Of a DNA stretch of 64,000 nt, positions 1-8,935 are shown piece by piece. Source of the DNA: Flavonifractor sp. An10 (GTDB taxonomy: Bacteria; Bacillota; Clostridia; Oscillospirales; Oscillospiraceae); assembly GCF_002161215.1 (NCBI RefSeq), contig NZ_NFMB01000005.1, positions 124,001 through 188,000 of the forward strand, in the 5' to 3' direction. The notes beneath the pieces are model-generated. The model saw nothing but the letters and a program-made list of their open reading frames with translations, did not search any database and was not told where the DNA came from. Position 1 is the stretch's first letter; each line of letters starts with the position of its first letter. A program made the translations under genes and the position numbers.

Positions 1-478
1 GGCCGAACATCCTCCCCCTCCGCCCCAGGGACAGGGCGGCGGCGGCGTTGCACACCAGCTCCGGGAAGTAGACCAGGGCCAGGGCGTTGAGGGGAGTGAG
101 CAGGCCCAGCAGCGCGGCGGCCAGCAGGGCCGCCGCCGTCAGCCCCAGCCGGAGGGGCAGCCAAAGCCCCGCACCCATGGCGCGCAGACGGGCCAGATAG
201 AGCCCCTGCACCCCGCAGAACAGGGCCACGCCCAGGGCGTACCAGGCGTCCAGCACCAGCAGGAAGAAATCCGCCGCCAGGGTGAGGGCCAGGGCGGCAC
301 ACACCAGCCGCCCCTCCCTGTCCCCGGCCCGGAGCAGGGCGGACAGGAGGCACAGGGCGATGCCGGAATACTTCAGCGCCAGGCTCCATCCGCCCCCCGT
401 GCCGGCCAGATCCAGGGCCAGGAAGCCGGCGTAGAGGGCCGCCTCCGCCCCCAGAAACCAGACGGTGCCCCGCCCCAT
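1..478 (-). CDS. polytopic membrane protein, possibly YhhN/TMEM86-like (3' end outside window)
   Basis: Reading from ATG at 478 (good site GGGGGGAGG just upstream), the frame is open to the window edge, giving about 159 residues with no stop. The product is almost entirely hydrophobic: about five transmembrane segments separated by short charged loops (for example RAGDREGR near residue 50 and LARLRAMG near 100). The order of segments and the acidic spot ADFFLLVLD recall the YhhN/TMEM86 lysoplasmalogenase family, but no diagnostic motif can be checked by eye, so this is only a suggestion. The gene faces away from the acetyltransferase at 602, and the 120 bases between them hold both promoters. 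The C-terminus is missing because the window starts inside the gene. Confidence 0.6.
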   Translation of the reverse strand, partial: MGRGTVWFLGAEAALYAGFLALDLAGTGGGWSLALKYSGIALCLLSALLRAGDREGRLVCAALALTLAADFFLLVLDAWYALGVALFCGVQGLYLARLRAMGAGLWLPLRLGLTAAALLAAALLGLLTPLNALALVYFPELVCNAAAALSLGRRGRMFG

Positions 479-601
479 AGACCTCCCCCCTTTTCATACA
501 GGGCCTATTATACCTCCCGCAGGGCCGCAATGCAAGGCATTGCGCCCCCGGCGGCGGCATGGTAGAATGGGGGCACAGGAAGCTGGAGGGAGGCGCGTGT
601 G

Positions 602-1051
602 ATGGAGCTGGTGAATCTGCGGGAGCGGGGCGGCCTGGCCGCCCCGGCGGCGGCGTGGTTCCACGACAGGTGGGGCATCCCGGCCCGCTCTTACCGGGAG
701 AGCATGGACGCCTGCCTGGCGGGGGCGGGCGCCGTTCCCCAGTGGTACCTGGCTCTCCAGGAGGGCCGGATCATCGGCGGCGCCGGCGTGATCGAGAACG
801 ACTTCCACCTCCGCAGGGATCTGCGCCCCAACCTCTGCGCCCTCTGGGTGGAGGAGGGCTTCCGCCGCCGTGGGGTGGCGGGCGCGCTGCTGGCGCACGC
901 CTGCGCGGATATGGCCCGGCTGGGCTGCCCCACCCTCTATCTGGTCACGGAGCACACCTCCTTTTACGAGCGGTACGGCTGGCAGTTCCTGTGCATGGTT
1001 CCGGAGGCGGATTCCCCATGCCTGCTCCGGATGTACCGGCACCGCACATAA
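602..1051 (+). CDS. GNAT-family N-acetyltransferase
   Basis: About 149 residues, the usual size of a single-domain GNAT enzyme that moves an acetyl group from acetyl-CoA to an amine. The acetyl-CoA binding motif A is visible as LWVEEGFRRRGVAGALLAHA (residues about 80-100), with the R-R-G-V-A phosphate-binding turn. It is followed by a beta-strand (PTLYLVTE) and FYERYGW, the typical GNAT C-terminal signature. GTG at 599 and ATG at 602 are both possible; ATG is preferred because the GGAGGGAGG site sits about 9 bases before it. It appears to be a single-gene unit with a TAGAAT-like -10 near 560. The substrate cannot be read from sequence. Confidence 0.85.
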   Translation: MELVNLRERGGLAAPAAAWFHDRWGIPARSYRESMDACLAGAGAVPQWYLALQEGRIIGGAGVIENDFHLRRDLRPNLCALWVEEGFRRRGVAGALLAHACADMARLGCPTLYLVTEHTSFYERYGWQFLCMVPEADSPCLLRMYRHRT

Positions 1052-1091
1052 GACAGCGCACCCCCTGTCATACATGGGGAGGCGCTCTTTT

Positions 1092-2879
1092 TTACTGGGC
1101 TCCGGCCTGGTTCCCGCCCCAGGTCTGGAGAATGGCGGCCAGCTGGGCCCGGGTCAGGCTCTCCTGCGGGAGCAGCCTGCCCTGGCCGTCCCCTTTCAGG
1201 ATCCCCGTGTCCGCCGCCCAGCGGACGGCCTCCTCCGCCCAGCCGGAGACCTGATTCCAATCGGGGAAGGCGGGCTCCGCCGCCGCCCCGGTATCCTGTC
1301 CCAGCAGCTGGGCGCAGCGGTACAGCGCCGTGACCAGCTCCTCCCGGGTAACGGGCTCCTCCGGGCGGAACAGCTCCCCCTCCAGGGCGGGGAACAGGTT
1401 GTTTTCCACCGCCCACCGGGCCGCCTGCGCATACCAGCTGCCCTCAGCCACGTCCTCCGGCAGGGCCGCGCCGGACACTGCCGGTTCCCCTGCCACACGG
1501 TAGAGCAGGCCGGCCGCCATGGCCCGGCTCACCTGGGCGTCGGGGGAAAAGGTGGTCAGAGAGGTGCCGGTGAGCATGGTATTCACATAGGTGTAGTACA
1601 CCGCACCCGCGTACCAGGCATCCCCCGCCACGTCGGCATAGGGGCTGTACCACAGGGCGATCTCCGCGCACTCCTCCGCAGTGAGGGCCGCCGTATCCTC
1701 CGCGGCATTCACGCCGTTGGCCTGATCCGTCTGATCCGCCGCCTCCAGATATTCCCGGGCGGGGTGGCCCTCCATCCGGCAGGGGCGGCTCATGAGGCGC
1801 AGCTGACTTTCGGCGGAGGCGCCGTCCACAAAATAGTTGGAGGCGGTGCCCCGGGCGCCCTCCCCGGCCATCAGGATCTCATAGCCGGTATTTTCCAGCA
1901 GGGCGGCATCGCTCTCCGCACTTCTGCGGGAGTACGGGTACGCCACGGTGGTCGGGTTCTCACCCGTCCAGCCGCCCAGGCAGCTCACCATCAGCTCATA
2001 GTCCGCCCGGATTACGGCCGCATAGTCCTCCAGCGTTTCCCCCTCCAGCAGGGAAGCGCCGATGCGCCCTTCCCGGTTGTAGCGGTGGAGGGCATAGGTA
2101 TGGGAGCAGAGGTTGATCTCCCCGCTGTCCTGCATCTCTATCAGCTCTTCCCATACACAGTAGGGCGCACTCTCCCCCAACCTGGTGCCGCCGCTGTCCA
2201 CCGTCTCCCACGCGGCATCCACCTGCTCCCCGATGAGATTGAAGTCCGCCTTCATCCGGTATTTTTTCAGCAGAGGCCAGGCGTTGGTGTATACCCCCTG
2301 GGTGCCGTCATCAATGGAGATAATGAGCGCCTTGTCCGGCAGAGGCTTCTCCCCGTTGATGTAGGCCAGCAGATCCTCCGAGGTGATGGTGGTGTACCCA
2401 TTGTCCCGGAAATACTGGAGATCCGCCTCAAAATCCGCCGGATCCAGGGAGTACTCCTCAAACTCCACCCCATTGGCGACATCTTCCTGCGTGATGAAAT
2501 TGTGGTACATGAGCACCGTGACCTTGCTGAGGCTCTGGGAGTTGGTGCCCGCCTGCATGGGCTCGGACATTGCCCCCTTTGTCCCGTCCGGCGCCAGGGG
2601 GCATACCCGGTAATAGCAGCTCTCCGGCCATGCCGCCTCATCGTCCCGGAAGGAGCCGGAGGACGCCGTGCCGATGAGGGCATAGTCCCCGTCCCGGGTC
2701 TGGCTCCGATAGATCTCATAGGTTTCGCCCTCCCGGGCCGTCCACATCAGGATCACGTGATTGGGATCCTGCCAGGTGGCGCTGTCCAGCGTCCAGCTCT
2801 CCGCCGCGCCGGCGGTGCCGGAGAGAAGGCCGGTCATCAGAACCAGGCTCAACAGCGCCGCGCATACTCTTTTTCCCAC
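1092..2879 (-). CDS. secreted SLH-anchored polysaccharide deacetylase
   Basis: A 595-residue exported protein starting at GTG 2879 behind AAAGGAGAGG. A Sec signal peptide (residues 1-26, ending GTAGAAE) is followed by a short fibronectin-like strand region (about 30-110). A NodB-type carbohydrate esterase domain follows (about 118-370), with VLMYHNF, the metal-binding ISIDDGT and the SHTYALH histidine motif. The C-terminal third carries three SLH repeats (for example DVAGDAWYAGAVYYTYVNTML and FSPDAQVSRAMAAGLLYRVAG) that would hold the enzyme on the cell wall. Known members remove N- or O-acetyl groups from peptidoglycan or other glycans; the substrate here is unknown. It is monocistronic, downstream of the hairpin element at 2994-3294. 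Confidence 0.85.
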   Translation of the reverse strand: MGKRVCAALLSLVLMTGLLSGTAGAAESWTLDSATWQDPNHVILMWTAREGETYEIYRSQTRDGDYALIGTASSGSFRDDEAAWPESCYYRVCPLAPDGTKGAMSEPMQAGTNSQSLSKVTVLMYHNFITQEDVANGVEFEEYSLDPADFEADLQYFRDNGYTTITSEDLLAYINGEKPLPDKALIISIDDGTQGVYTNAWPLLKKYRMKADFNLIGEQVDAAWETVDSGGTRLGESAPYCVWEELIEMQDSGEINLCSHTYALHRYNREGRIGASLLEGETLEDYAAVIRADYELMVSCLGGWTGENPTTVAYPYSRRSAESDAALLENTGYEILMAGEGARGTASNYFVDGASAESQLRLMSRPCRMEGHPAREYLEAADQTDQANGVNAAEDTAALTAEECAEIALWYSPYADVAGDAWYAGAVYYTYVNTMLTGTSLTTFSPDAQVSRAMAAGLLYRVAGEPAVSGAALPEDVAEGSWYAQAARWAVENNLFPALEGELFRPEEPVTREELVTALYRCAQLLGQDTGAAAEPAFPDWNQVSGWAEEAVRWAADTGILKGDGQGRLLPQESLTRAQLAAILQTWGGNQAGAQ

Positions 2880-2993
2880 AGAAACCTCTCCTTTCAGTCT
2901 CCAGCGGCCTTGTGTGTTACCCAGTCAGTATACAAAAAATGGGAGAGTATGGCAACCCCTTTCCCCAATTCCGGCATGGAGCGCGCAAAAAAA

Positions 2994-3294
2994 GGGCGGA
3001 TCACCTCTTGGATGATCCGCCCTGTCGAAAAAGTGGCTTTGCCGCTTTTTCGAGAAGGATGCAGTCCGCCGCGCGCAGGATTTGTCCGCTTCAGGCGGAC
3101 AAATCCCACACTTGCGGCCTGAGAAGTATTTTCTCCGACGCACACCCCCCAGGGGGCCCTCTCTTGCCCCTTCGGGGCAATTCACCTTGTGTCGCCGGAG
3201 AAAACAGATTTCAGTTTTTTCGCGCCTGCGGGCGCGAACTCTGCGAGGCTTTTTCGACAGCCTGAGGGCGGATCATCCAAGGGATGATCCGCCC
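2994..3294. repeat. hairpin-rich element with palindromic inverted ends
   Basis: A 301-base non-coding block. Its ends are 29-base palindromes (2994-3022 and 3266-3294), each built from GGGCGGATCA and TGATCCGCCC arms. Read inwards, both ends continue into TGTCGAAAAAG (3023-3033 and its complement at 3249-3259), so the whole has inverted ends of about 40 bases. Inside lie several hairpins: GATTTGTCCGC around a short loop near 3078-3104, CCCCTTCGGGG near 3170, TTCGCGCC/GGCGCGAA near 3219-3238, and TTTTCTCCG pairing with CGGAGAAAA. It may be a non-autonomous mobile element, a REP/BIME-type repeat or a structured RNA. It could also end transcription of the gene at 3306-4079. Confidence 0.7.
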
Positions 3295-3305
3295 TCTTCA
3301 TGCGC

Positions 3306-4079
3306 TCACATCAGACGAACGGTATAGTAGACAGCCAGAATCAGCAGCCAGGCCACCAGCACGCCGTACAGCAGGGTCAGGGCCCCCAGCACCAGGGCCG
3401 CGATCACCACCACAGCCACCACGGCGCAGGTCACGTAGAGCAGGACGTAATTGGCGCTCTTGGGCAGGATCTCCACCCAGCTGCCGCCCAGCTTCAGCTT
3501 GCCCCCGGCGGTCTGCATGATGCAGAACACCACCACAGTGCCCACCAGAATCACGCCCAGCACGATGGCGTAGGTGTAGGCGATCTCCGGGAAGCTCACC
3601 CGGTAGGGCACCACCTTCACGCCCAGGATGCCCAGGGCGCTGAGAACGGCGGCAAAGAAGAACTCCCGCTGGTACAGATAGTAGATCAGCGCCAGCACCG
3701 CCACGGCGGGCACCGCCACGTAGAGCAGGCGGATGCCGCTCTCGTCAAAGACGCGGATGATCACCGCACAGGCCGCCAGGGCCAGGGCAATGATGGCCAG
3801 CGCGGCGGACAGGCCGGCGTGCTTTCCCGACTTGCGGGCCTTGACCGCCCAGATCAACAGCAGGACAAAGCAGATGGGCAGGGCGATGGCCAGGCCGGTA
3901 AACACATGCCGCAGGGCCAGAGCCAGGGGAATCTGCTCCGGGGTGTAATGGGAATAGACCTGATTGAGCAAAAGCAGCAGGGCCTCCAGCACCACGGCCC
4001 CCACGATCCACCAGAGGACTTTGGTCAAAATCGCGTCTTCCTGCTTGGCGCGCTGAATTTGTTGTTCTTTCTTGTTCAT
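3306..4079 (-). CDS. conserved multi-pass membrane protein of unknown function
   Basis: A 257-residue protein with a basic, cytoplasmic N-terminus (MNKKEQQIQRAKQED) followed by seven strongly hydrophobic stretches, so probably seven membrane spans. Start ATG 4079 lies behind AGGAG with 8 bases of spacing. No catalytic or binding motif is visible. It stands alone: upstream is the divergent flavinylation operon (4268 onwards), and downstream is the hairpin element. The function is unknown; the call rests on a long GC-rich frame with a good ribosome site and regular membrane segments. Confidence 0.75.
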   Translation of the reverse strand: MNKKEQQIQRAKQEDAILTKVLWWIVGAVVLEALLLLLNQVYSHYTPEQIPLALALRHVFTGLAIALPICFVLLLIWAVKARKSGKHAGLSAALAIIALALAACAVIIRVFDESGIRLLYVAVPAVAVLALIYYLYQREFFFAAVLSALGILGVKVVPYRVSFPEIAYTYAIVLGVILVGTVVVFCIMQTAGGKLKLGGSWVEILPKSANYVLLYVTCAVVAVVVIAALVLGALTLLYGVLVAWLLILAVYYTVRLM

Positions 4080-4267
4080 GTATCCATCTCCTGTGGCTGG
4101 GCGTCTGATTTGGAATGGTCTTGCGTGGACGCCACCAAGTCATCAATCTTCTTTATTCTAGCAGAAAATTCGCCGCTTTGCAAGCAAAGATTCGTTTTCT
4201 CTTTTCACTGTCCGAAAACTATGGTAGAATACCCTTGATCAAACCTGCGATTATTAAGGAGTATGCC

Positions 4268-5320
4268 ATGAAACACCGGATTTCTTCCCTCCTTTTGACG
4301 GGTATTTTTTTTCTGTGCGCCGGCTGCGGCGCACCGGCCGCCTCCGGAGCGGCGGAGCCCGCCTCCCTGCAGTTTTTTTCCATGGACACGGTGATGAGCA
4401 TCACCGCTTACGGCGAACAGGGTCAAGCGGGCGTTCAGGCCGCCCGGGAGGCGGTGAACCGGCTGGACGGCCTGCTCTCCCGCACCGATCCGGACAGCCA
4501 GATCTCCCGGCTCAACGCCCACGCCGGGGACGGCACGGCGGTGGAGGTGGAGCCCGACGTGGCGGAGCTGCTCTCCTTCGCCCAGTCCGTCTCCCAGCTG
4601 CTGCCCGGCGACTTTGACATCACCATCGCCCCGGTCATGGACGCCTGGGGCTTCACCACCGAGGAGCGGCACGTGCCCACGGAGCAGGCCCTCTCCGCCG
4701 CCCTGGCCCTGGTGGACAGCAGCCAGCTGGAGGTGGACGAGGCCGCCTCCACCGCCCGGCTGCTCCAGGCGGGCATGGAGGTGGATCTGGGCGCCGTGGC
4801 CAAGGGCTTCGCCGCCGGGGAGGCGGAGGAGGCCCTGCGGGAGGCCGGCGTGGAGCGGGCCACCATCGACCTGGGGGGCAATGTGACCGTGATCGGCACC
4901 CGGCCCGACGGCGATCCCTGGCGGGTGGCGGTGAAGGATCCCCGGAACACCGACGGCTACCTGTGCATCCTGGAGCTGGAGGACGTGACCCTGTCCACCT
5001 CCGGCGGGTATGAGCGGTATTTTGAGGAGGACGGCGTGCGCTACCACCACATCATCGACCCCAAGACCGGCTATCCGGCGGACTCCGGCCTGCTGTCCGT
5101 CACGGTGGTCACGGCCAACCACGTGCTGGCCGACGCCCTGTCCACCGCCCTGTTTGTGGCCGGGCCGGAGGAGGCCCTGGACTTCTGGCGGAGCCGGGAC
5201 GACTTCGAGCTGGTGCTGTGCACCGATGACAGCCGCATCATTGTCACCCAGGGGCTGGAGGATGCTTTCCAGCTCTACGACCAGGACGGAGGCTACACCT
5301 ATGAGATCGCCCGCCGCTGA
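4268..5320 (+). CDS. apbE: FAD:protein FMN transferase (ApbE), lipoprotein
   Basis: 350 residues from ATG 4268 (AAGGAG site). The N-terminus is a lipoprotein signal with lipobox LCAGC (cysteine about 19), placing the enzyme on the outer face of the membrane. The ApbE fold is recognisable: FFSMDTVMSITAYG at the start of the mature domain, DLGAVAKGFAAGEA (the D-x-G-A-x-A-K-G motif), ATIDLGGNVTVIGTRPDG, STSGGYERYFEEDGVRYHHIIDPKTGYPA, and the late ADALSTALFVAG segment. Known members attach FMN through a phosphoester bond to a Thr/Ser in target proteins, using FAD and Mg2+. The next two genes overlap or follow closely and belong to the same extracytosolic flavin/electron-transfer theme. Confidence 0.93.
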   Translation: MKHRISSLLLTGIFFLCAGCGAPAASGAAEPASLQFFSMDTVMSITAYGEQGQAGVQAAREAVNRLDGLLSRTDPDSQISRLNAHAGDGTAVEVEPDVAELLSFAQSVSQLLPGDFDITIAPVMDAWGFTTEERHVPTEQALSAALALVDSSQLEVDEAASTARLLQAGMEVDLGAVAKGFAAGEAEEALREAGVERATIDLGGNVTVIGTRPDGDPWRVAVKDPRNTDGYLCILELEDVTLSTSGGYERYFEEDGVRYHHIIDPKTGYPADSGLLSVTVVTANHVLADALSTALFVAGPEEALDFWRSRDDFELVLCTDDSRIIVTQGLEDAFQLYDQDGGYTYEIARR

Positions 5321-5699
5321 CCGCCGCCGCCCCACCCTGTGGGACGGGCTGCTGGCCCTGCTGGTGGCTGCCGCCGCCGCGGCGCTGTTCTTTTTTCTCC
5401 GGCCGGCGGAGAGCAACTTTTTGACCGCCTCCATCGTCTTAGATGGCGAGACCATCGGCACCTACGATCTCACCGGCCTGACGGAGCCGGTCACCCTCAC
5501 GGTGGATCAGGCCGACTACCCCCTGACCATCCGGCTGGAGCCGGGGCGCGTCTGCATCGGGGAGAGCGCCTGCCCCAGCCAGGACTGCGTCCACACCGGC
5601 TGGATCAGCCGGGCGGGGGAGCAGATCATCTGCCTGCCCAACCGGCTGGTGATCTCCCTCACCGGAGGCCAACAGGAGTTTGACGCCGTGACCGGCTGA
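5301..5699 (+). CDS. NusG domain II-containing protein, membrane-anchored
   Basis: 132 residues from ATG 5301, overlapping the end of apbE by 20 bases, which suggests translational coupling. One N-terminal membrane helix (GLLALLVAAAAAALFFFL) is followed by an extracytoplasmic beta domain of the NusG-II type. Conserved pieces include the paired cysteines in CIGESACPSQDCVHTGWI and the late motif IICLPNRLVI. In many Firmicutes such proteins sit beside ApbE and a Gx transporter in loci for flavinylated extracellular electron transfer. Their exact role is not established; the three cysteines may bind a metal or form a disulfide. Confidence 0.85.
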   Translation: MRSPAADRRRPTLWDGLLALLVAAAAAALFFFLRPAESNFLTASIVLDGETIGTYDLTGLTEPVTLTVDQADYPLTIRLEPGRVCIGESACPSQDCVHTGWISRAGEQIICLPNRLVISLTGGQQEFDAVTG

Positions 5700-5737
5700 A
5701 AAGTTCCCTCATTTTTGGAAAAAGGAGGTGTCTCCCC

Positions 5738-6253
5738 TTGTCGTCCCCCCTGCGGCGGCTGACCCGCTGCGCGGTGCTCACCGCCCTGGCCCTGGCCCTC
5801 TCGGTGGCGGAGGGGCTGGTGCCCCTGACCATTCTCTTTCCCCTGCCCGGCCTGCGGCTGGGCCTGGCCAACCTGGTAACCACCTACGCCCTGTGCCGCC
5901 TGTCCGGGCGGGAGGCCCTGCTCATCCTGGTCTCCCGGTGCCTGCTGGGGGCCCTGCTGGGGGGCAACCTGATGGCCCTGGCCTTCTCCCTCACCGGCGG
6001 GCTGCTGGCCCTGGCCGTGATGGCCGCCCTGGTGCGCTGCCCCTTCCTGTCCCTGTTCGGGGTGTCCATCGCCGGGGCCGCCGCCCACAACACCGGGCAG
6101 ATCCTGGCCGCCATGGTGGTGCTGCTCTCCCGGGCCCCCCTGGTGTACCTGCCCCCCCTGCTGCTGTGCTCCCTGGTCACCGGCGCGGTGACCGGCGCGG
6201 CCTCCACCCTGCTGGTTCACCGGGTTCCGTTTTTTGCCGACATAAAATCGTAA
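5738..6253 (+). CDS. Gx transporter / heptaprenyl diphosphate synthase component I-like membrane protein
   Basis: 171 residues, start TTG 5738 chosen because AAAGGAGG lies 8 bases before it and no better start exists. Five or six membrane segments with the family pattern LTALALALSVAEGLVPL and PGLRLGLANLVTTYAL near the N-terminus. Proteins of this kind were named from heptaprenyl diphosphate synthase component I, but in ApbE clusters they are better regarded as small substrate-binding (Gx) membrane transporters. Third gene of the apbE operon, 38 bases after the NusG-II gene. The likely role is supply of a flavin precursor or quinone-related substrate to the flavinylation pathway; this is inferred from context. 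Confidence 0.8.
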   Translation: MSSPLRRLTRCAVLTALALALSVAEGLVPLTILFPLPGLRLGLANLVTTYALCRLSGREALLILVSRCLLGALLGGNLMALAFSLTGGLLALAVMAALVRCPFLSLFGVSIAGAAAHNTGQILAAMVVLLSRAPLVYLPPLLLCSLVTGAVTGAASTLLVHRVPFFADIKS

Positions 6254-6341
6254 GAATTTTGTCACCCTTTTGTTGTTTCCTTTCCCCGTATCCCGTCGTA
6301 AGATAGTTCCATAGAGAAAACATGCAGGAGGAACCCCACCT

Positions 6342-7586
6342 ATGAAACAGATACTCACGAGAGCCGCCGCCCTGGCGCTGGCGTGCGCCCTCATGCTCCC
6401 CATGGCCGCCTGCGGCGGCGGCACGGAAGCCGCCGACGATACCCGTGGCCGTGGCCACCCCACGCCCACCCCACGCCGGAGCCCGACCCTATGAGGCGGT
6501 GCGCACCTACTGGAGCGGGATCAGCTTGCAGGCCTGGGGCCCGACCAGGTGGTGGAGCACCTGTTCTTCCACCCGGTGATCGCCTACCCCGAGTTCGCCT
6601 TCTCCGACGCGGTGCCGGAGAACCGGCAGAAGGGCCTGGACGACTGGATGGTGACGGCGGACGAGTTCAAGAAGATCCTCCAGAGCGTCTATGACAAGGG
6701 CTACATCCTGGTGAACATGGGGGATGTGTGGAGCGAGGTCACCGGCGAGGACGGCGTCAAGCGCATGGAGCGCAACACCCTCATGCTCCCCGAGGGCAAG
6801 AAGCCCCTGGTCATCTCCTTTGACGACGTGAATTACTACGACTACATGCTGGCCGAGGGCTTCACCTCCAAGCTGGTGCTGGGGGAGGACGGCCAGATCT
6901 GGGCGGAGTGCACCGACCCCTTCACCAAGGAGACCTTCCTCACCCAGGAGCTGGACGCCACCCCCATTCTGGATCAGTTCGTGCTGGAGCACCCCGACTT
7001 CTCCCTCAACGGGGCCAAGGCCATCTTCTCCCTGACGGGCTATCAGGGCATCCTGGGCTACCGCACCCAGAACGACATCGACATCGCCGCCGACGACCCC
7101 GCCCGCCCCGCCTTTGACGCCAGGCGGCAGGCGGAGATCGAGGCGGTCAAGCCGGTGATTGAGCGCCTCAAGGAGACGGGCTGGACTTTTGGCTCCCACA
7201 CCTGGGGCCACATCCGCCTGGACATGGACGACATGGACTGGATCCAGCGGGACACCGTCCGCTGGCAGGAGGAGGTGGGCAGCCTGGTGGGCCCCACCAA
7301 CATCCTGTTCTACCCCCACGGCGGCCGGCCCGACGGGGACGACTGGCACTCCACCGGCCCCGCCTTCCAGTATCTCCAGAGCCAGGGCTTCCGCATCTTC
7401 GCCAGCGTGGGCATCAACTCCTTCTCCTATATCAAGAAGGACATCTCCGCCGTCATCTGCGACCGGCTCCACCCCGACGGCACCACCCTGCGCAACGGCA
7501 AGGCCCTGGAGTGGTACAAGCAGTTCTACGACGCCCGGGAGATCATCGATCTGAATGTGCGGCCCGATCTGGGCGTCACCTGGTAA
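6342..7586 (+). pseudogene. polysaccharide deacetylase lipoprotein, interrupted near the N-terminus
   Basis: A good start (ATG 6342 behind AGGAGG) opens a lipoprotein signal ending MAACGGG, but this frame meets TGA at 6492-6494. The same frame then continues open from about 6495 to TAA 7584 and encodes a deacetylase-like domain of about 345 residues: LVISFDDVNYYDYM (catalytic DD), GSHTWGHIRLDMDDMDW (His-rich metal site) and NILFYPHGGRPDG. Between 6440 and 6545 the sensible reading (a Thr/Pro linker such as ATPTPTPEPDPYEAV) can only be restored by adding single Cs at several short C runs. Either the gene is decaying or the consensus sequence lost bases in homopolymers. Confidence 0.75.
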
Positions 7587-7600
7587 GTTTCGTCCCCCTT

Positions 7601-7641
7601 GGCGCCCTGCCCGGCCTTCCGCCGGGCAGGGCGCCTTTTTC
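7601..7641 (+). terminator. rho-independent terminator
   Basis: Fourteen-base arms GGCGCCCTGCCCGG and CCGGGCAGGGCGCC with a short loop, followed by five Ts, directly after the deacetylase gene. Confidence 0.85.
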
Positions 7642-7643
7642 TC

Positions 7644-7672
7644 TTGACATTCCGCCGGCGGCGTGGTACAAT
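7644..7672 (+). promoter_or_regulatory. sigma-A-type promoter for the MFS gene
   Basis: TTGACA at 7644-7649 and TACAAT at 7667-7672 with 17 bases between, 40 bases before the MFS start. Confidence 0.75.
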
Positions 7673-7711
7673 GACTATCCTTTACCGCGGCTGGGAAAGG
7701 AATGAGTGTCT

Positions 7712-8920
7712 ATGATCCCTCACTGGAAGCAGAAATTCGTCCTCCTCTGGACGGGGCAGGCCCTGTCCATCCTCAGCAGCATGGTCTCCCAGTACGCCCT
7801 GATCTGGTACCTGACCGATCTCACCGGCTCCCCCGCCGTGCTCTCTCTGGCCACCATGGCGGCCATGGTGCCCCAGGGGGTGCTCTCCCTGTTCACCGGG
7901 GCCTTTGCCGACCGCTTTGACCGGCGGATCATCATGATGGTCTCCGACGGGGCCATCGGCCTCATCTCCCTGGCGCTGGCCGCCCTGGCCTTCGCCGGGC
8001 CGCTGCCGGTGGCCCCCATCCTGGTGGTGGCCGCCCTGCGCAGCGTGGGCGGCGCCTTCCACTCCCCCTGCATCCAGGCCGTCACCCCCCTGATCGCGCC
8101 CCCCGAGTCCCTGACCCGGTGCGCCGGGTGGAGCCAGGGCATCCAGACCGTGTCCATGCTCCTCTCCCCCGCCCTGGCCAGCGTGCTCTACGCCCACGTG
8201 CCCCTGGCGTGGATTCTCCTGCTGGACACCCTGGGGGCGGTGTTCGCCATCGGCGGGGTGCTGCTGGCCCGGCTGCCCGTCCTCCGGGCCGGGGCGCACG
8301 GGGCGCCCCTCCGGCTGTGGCAGGACACCAGGGAGGGCCTGGCGGTGCTCCGCTCCCACCGCTGGCTGTGGGAGCTCACCCTGATCTGCGCCCTGTTCTC
8401 CGTGGCCTTCCTGCCCGTGTCCGCCCTGTTCCCCCTGATGAGCATGGACTACTTCGGCGGGGACTCCGCCTCCGCCGCCCTGGTGGAGACCCTGTTCTCC
8501 GCCGGGATGCTGCTGGGCTCGGTGATCCTGGGCCTGTGGGGCGGCACCCGGGACAAGATCATCACCATGACGGCGGCGGTGCTGGGGCTGGGGCTGACCC
8601 TGGTGCTCTCCGGCCTGCTGCCCCCCAGCGGCTTCTGGGCCTTCGCAGCGCTGTCCGGGCTGATGGGCCTGTCCGCCCCCTTCTTCAACTCGGTGTTCAT
8701 GGCCCTGATCCAGACCCGGGTGGAGCCGGAGTACCTGGGCCGGGTACTGGGGTTGACAGGAGCCATCATGACCCTGGCCTCCCCGGTGGGGCTGGGCCTC
8801 ACCGCCCTGTTCGCCGGGGCCGCCGGGCTCACCGTGTGGTTCCTCCTCTCCGGCGTGGTCACCCTGGCCTGCGGGGGGCTCATGCTCCTCCTCCCCGCCG
8901 TGCGCACCTGCTCCCGGTAG
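7712..8920 (+). CDS. MFS transporter, drug-export type
   Basis: About 402 residues with 12 predicted membrane spans. The early loop AFADRFDRRIIMMVSD (residues about 65-80) matches the G-x-L-a-D-R-x-x-R/K-R motif A of the major facilitator superfamily. Overall order fits the enterobactin/macrolide exporter-like group (MFS_3). ATG 7712 fits the AAAGGA site better than the in-frame GTG 7706. The gene has its own promoter at 7644. Substrate unknown. A paralogue of the same size lies at 10220; the two are not adjacent in one operon. Confidence 0.88.
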   Translation: MIPHWKQKFVLLWTGQALSILSSMVSQYALIWYLTDLTGSPAVLSLATMAAMVPQGVLSLFTGAFADRFDRRIIMMVSDGAIGLISLALAALAFAGPLPVAPILVVAALRSVGGAFHSPCIQAVTPLIAPPESLTRCAGWSQGIQTVSMLLSPALASVLYAHVPLAWILLLDTLGAVFAIGGVLLARLPVLRAGAHGAPLRLWQDTREGLAVLRSHRWLWELTLICALFSVAFLPVSALFPLMSMDYFGGDSASAALVETLFSAGMLLGSVILGLWGGTRDKIITMTAAVLGLGLTLVLSGLLPPSGFWAFAALSGLMGLSAPFFNSVFMALIQTRVEPEYLGRVLGLTGAIMTLASPVGLGLTALFAGAAGLTVWFLLSGVVTLACGGLMLLLPAVRTCSR

Positions 8921-8935
8921 TTGCAGGCCATCCAA

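Noticed and set aside
870-3122. A 750-residue open frame on the plus strand opposite the deacetylase
   Set aside because: Pro/Arg/Gly-rich composition, no ribosome site, and it lies antisense to a gene with clear domains; it is a GC-bias shadow.
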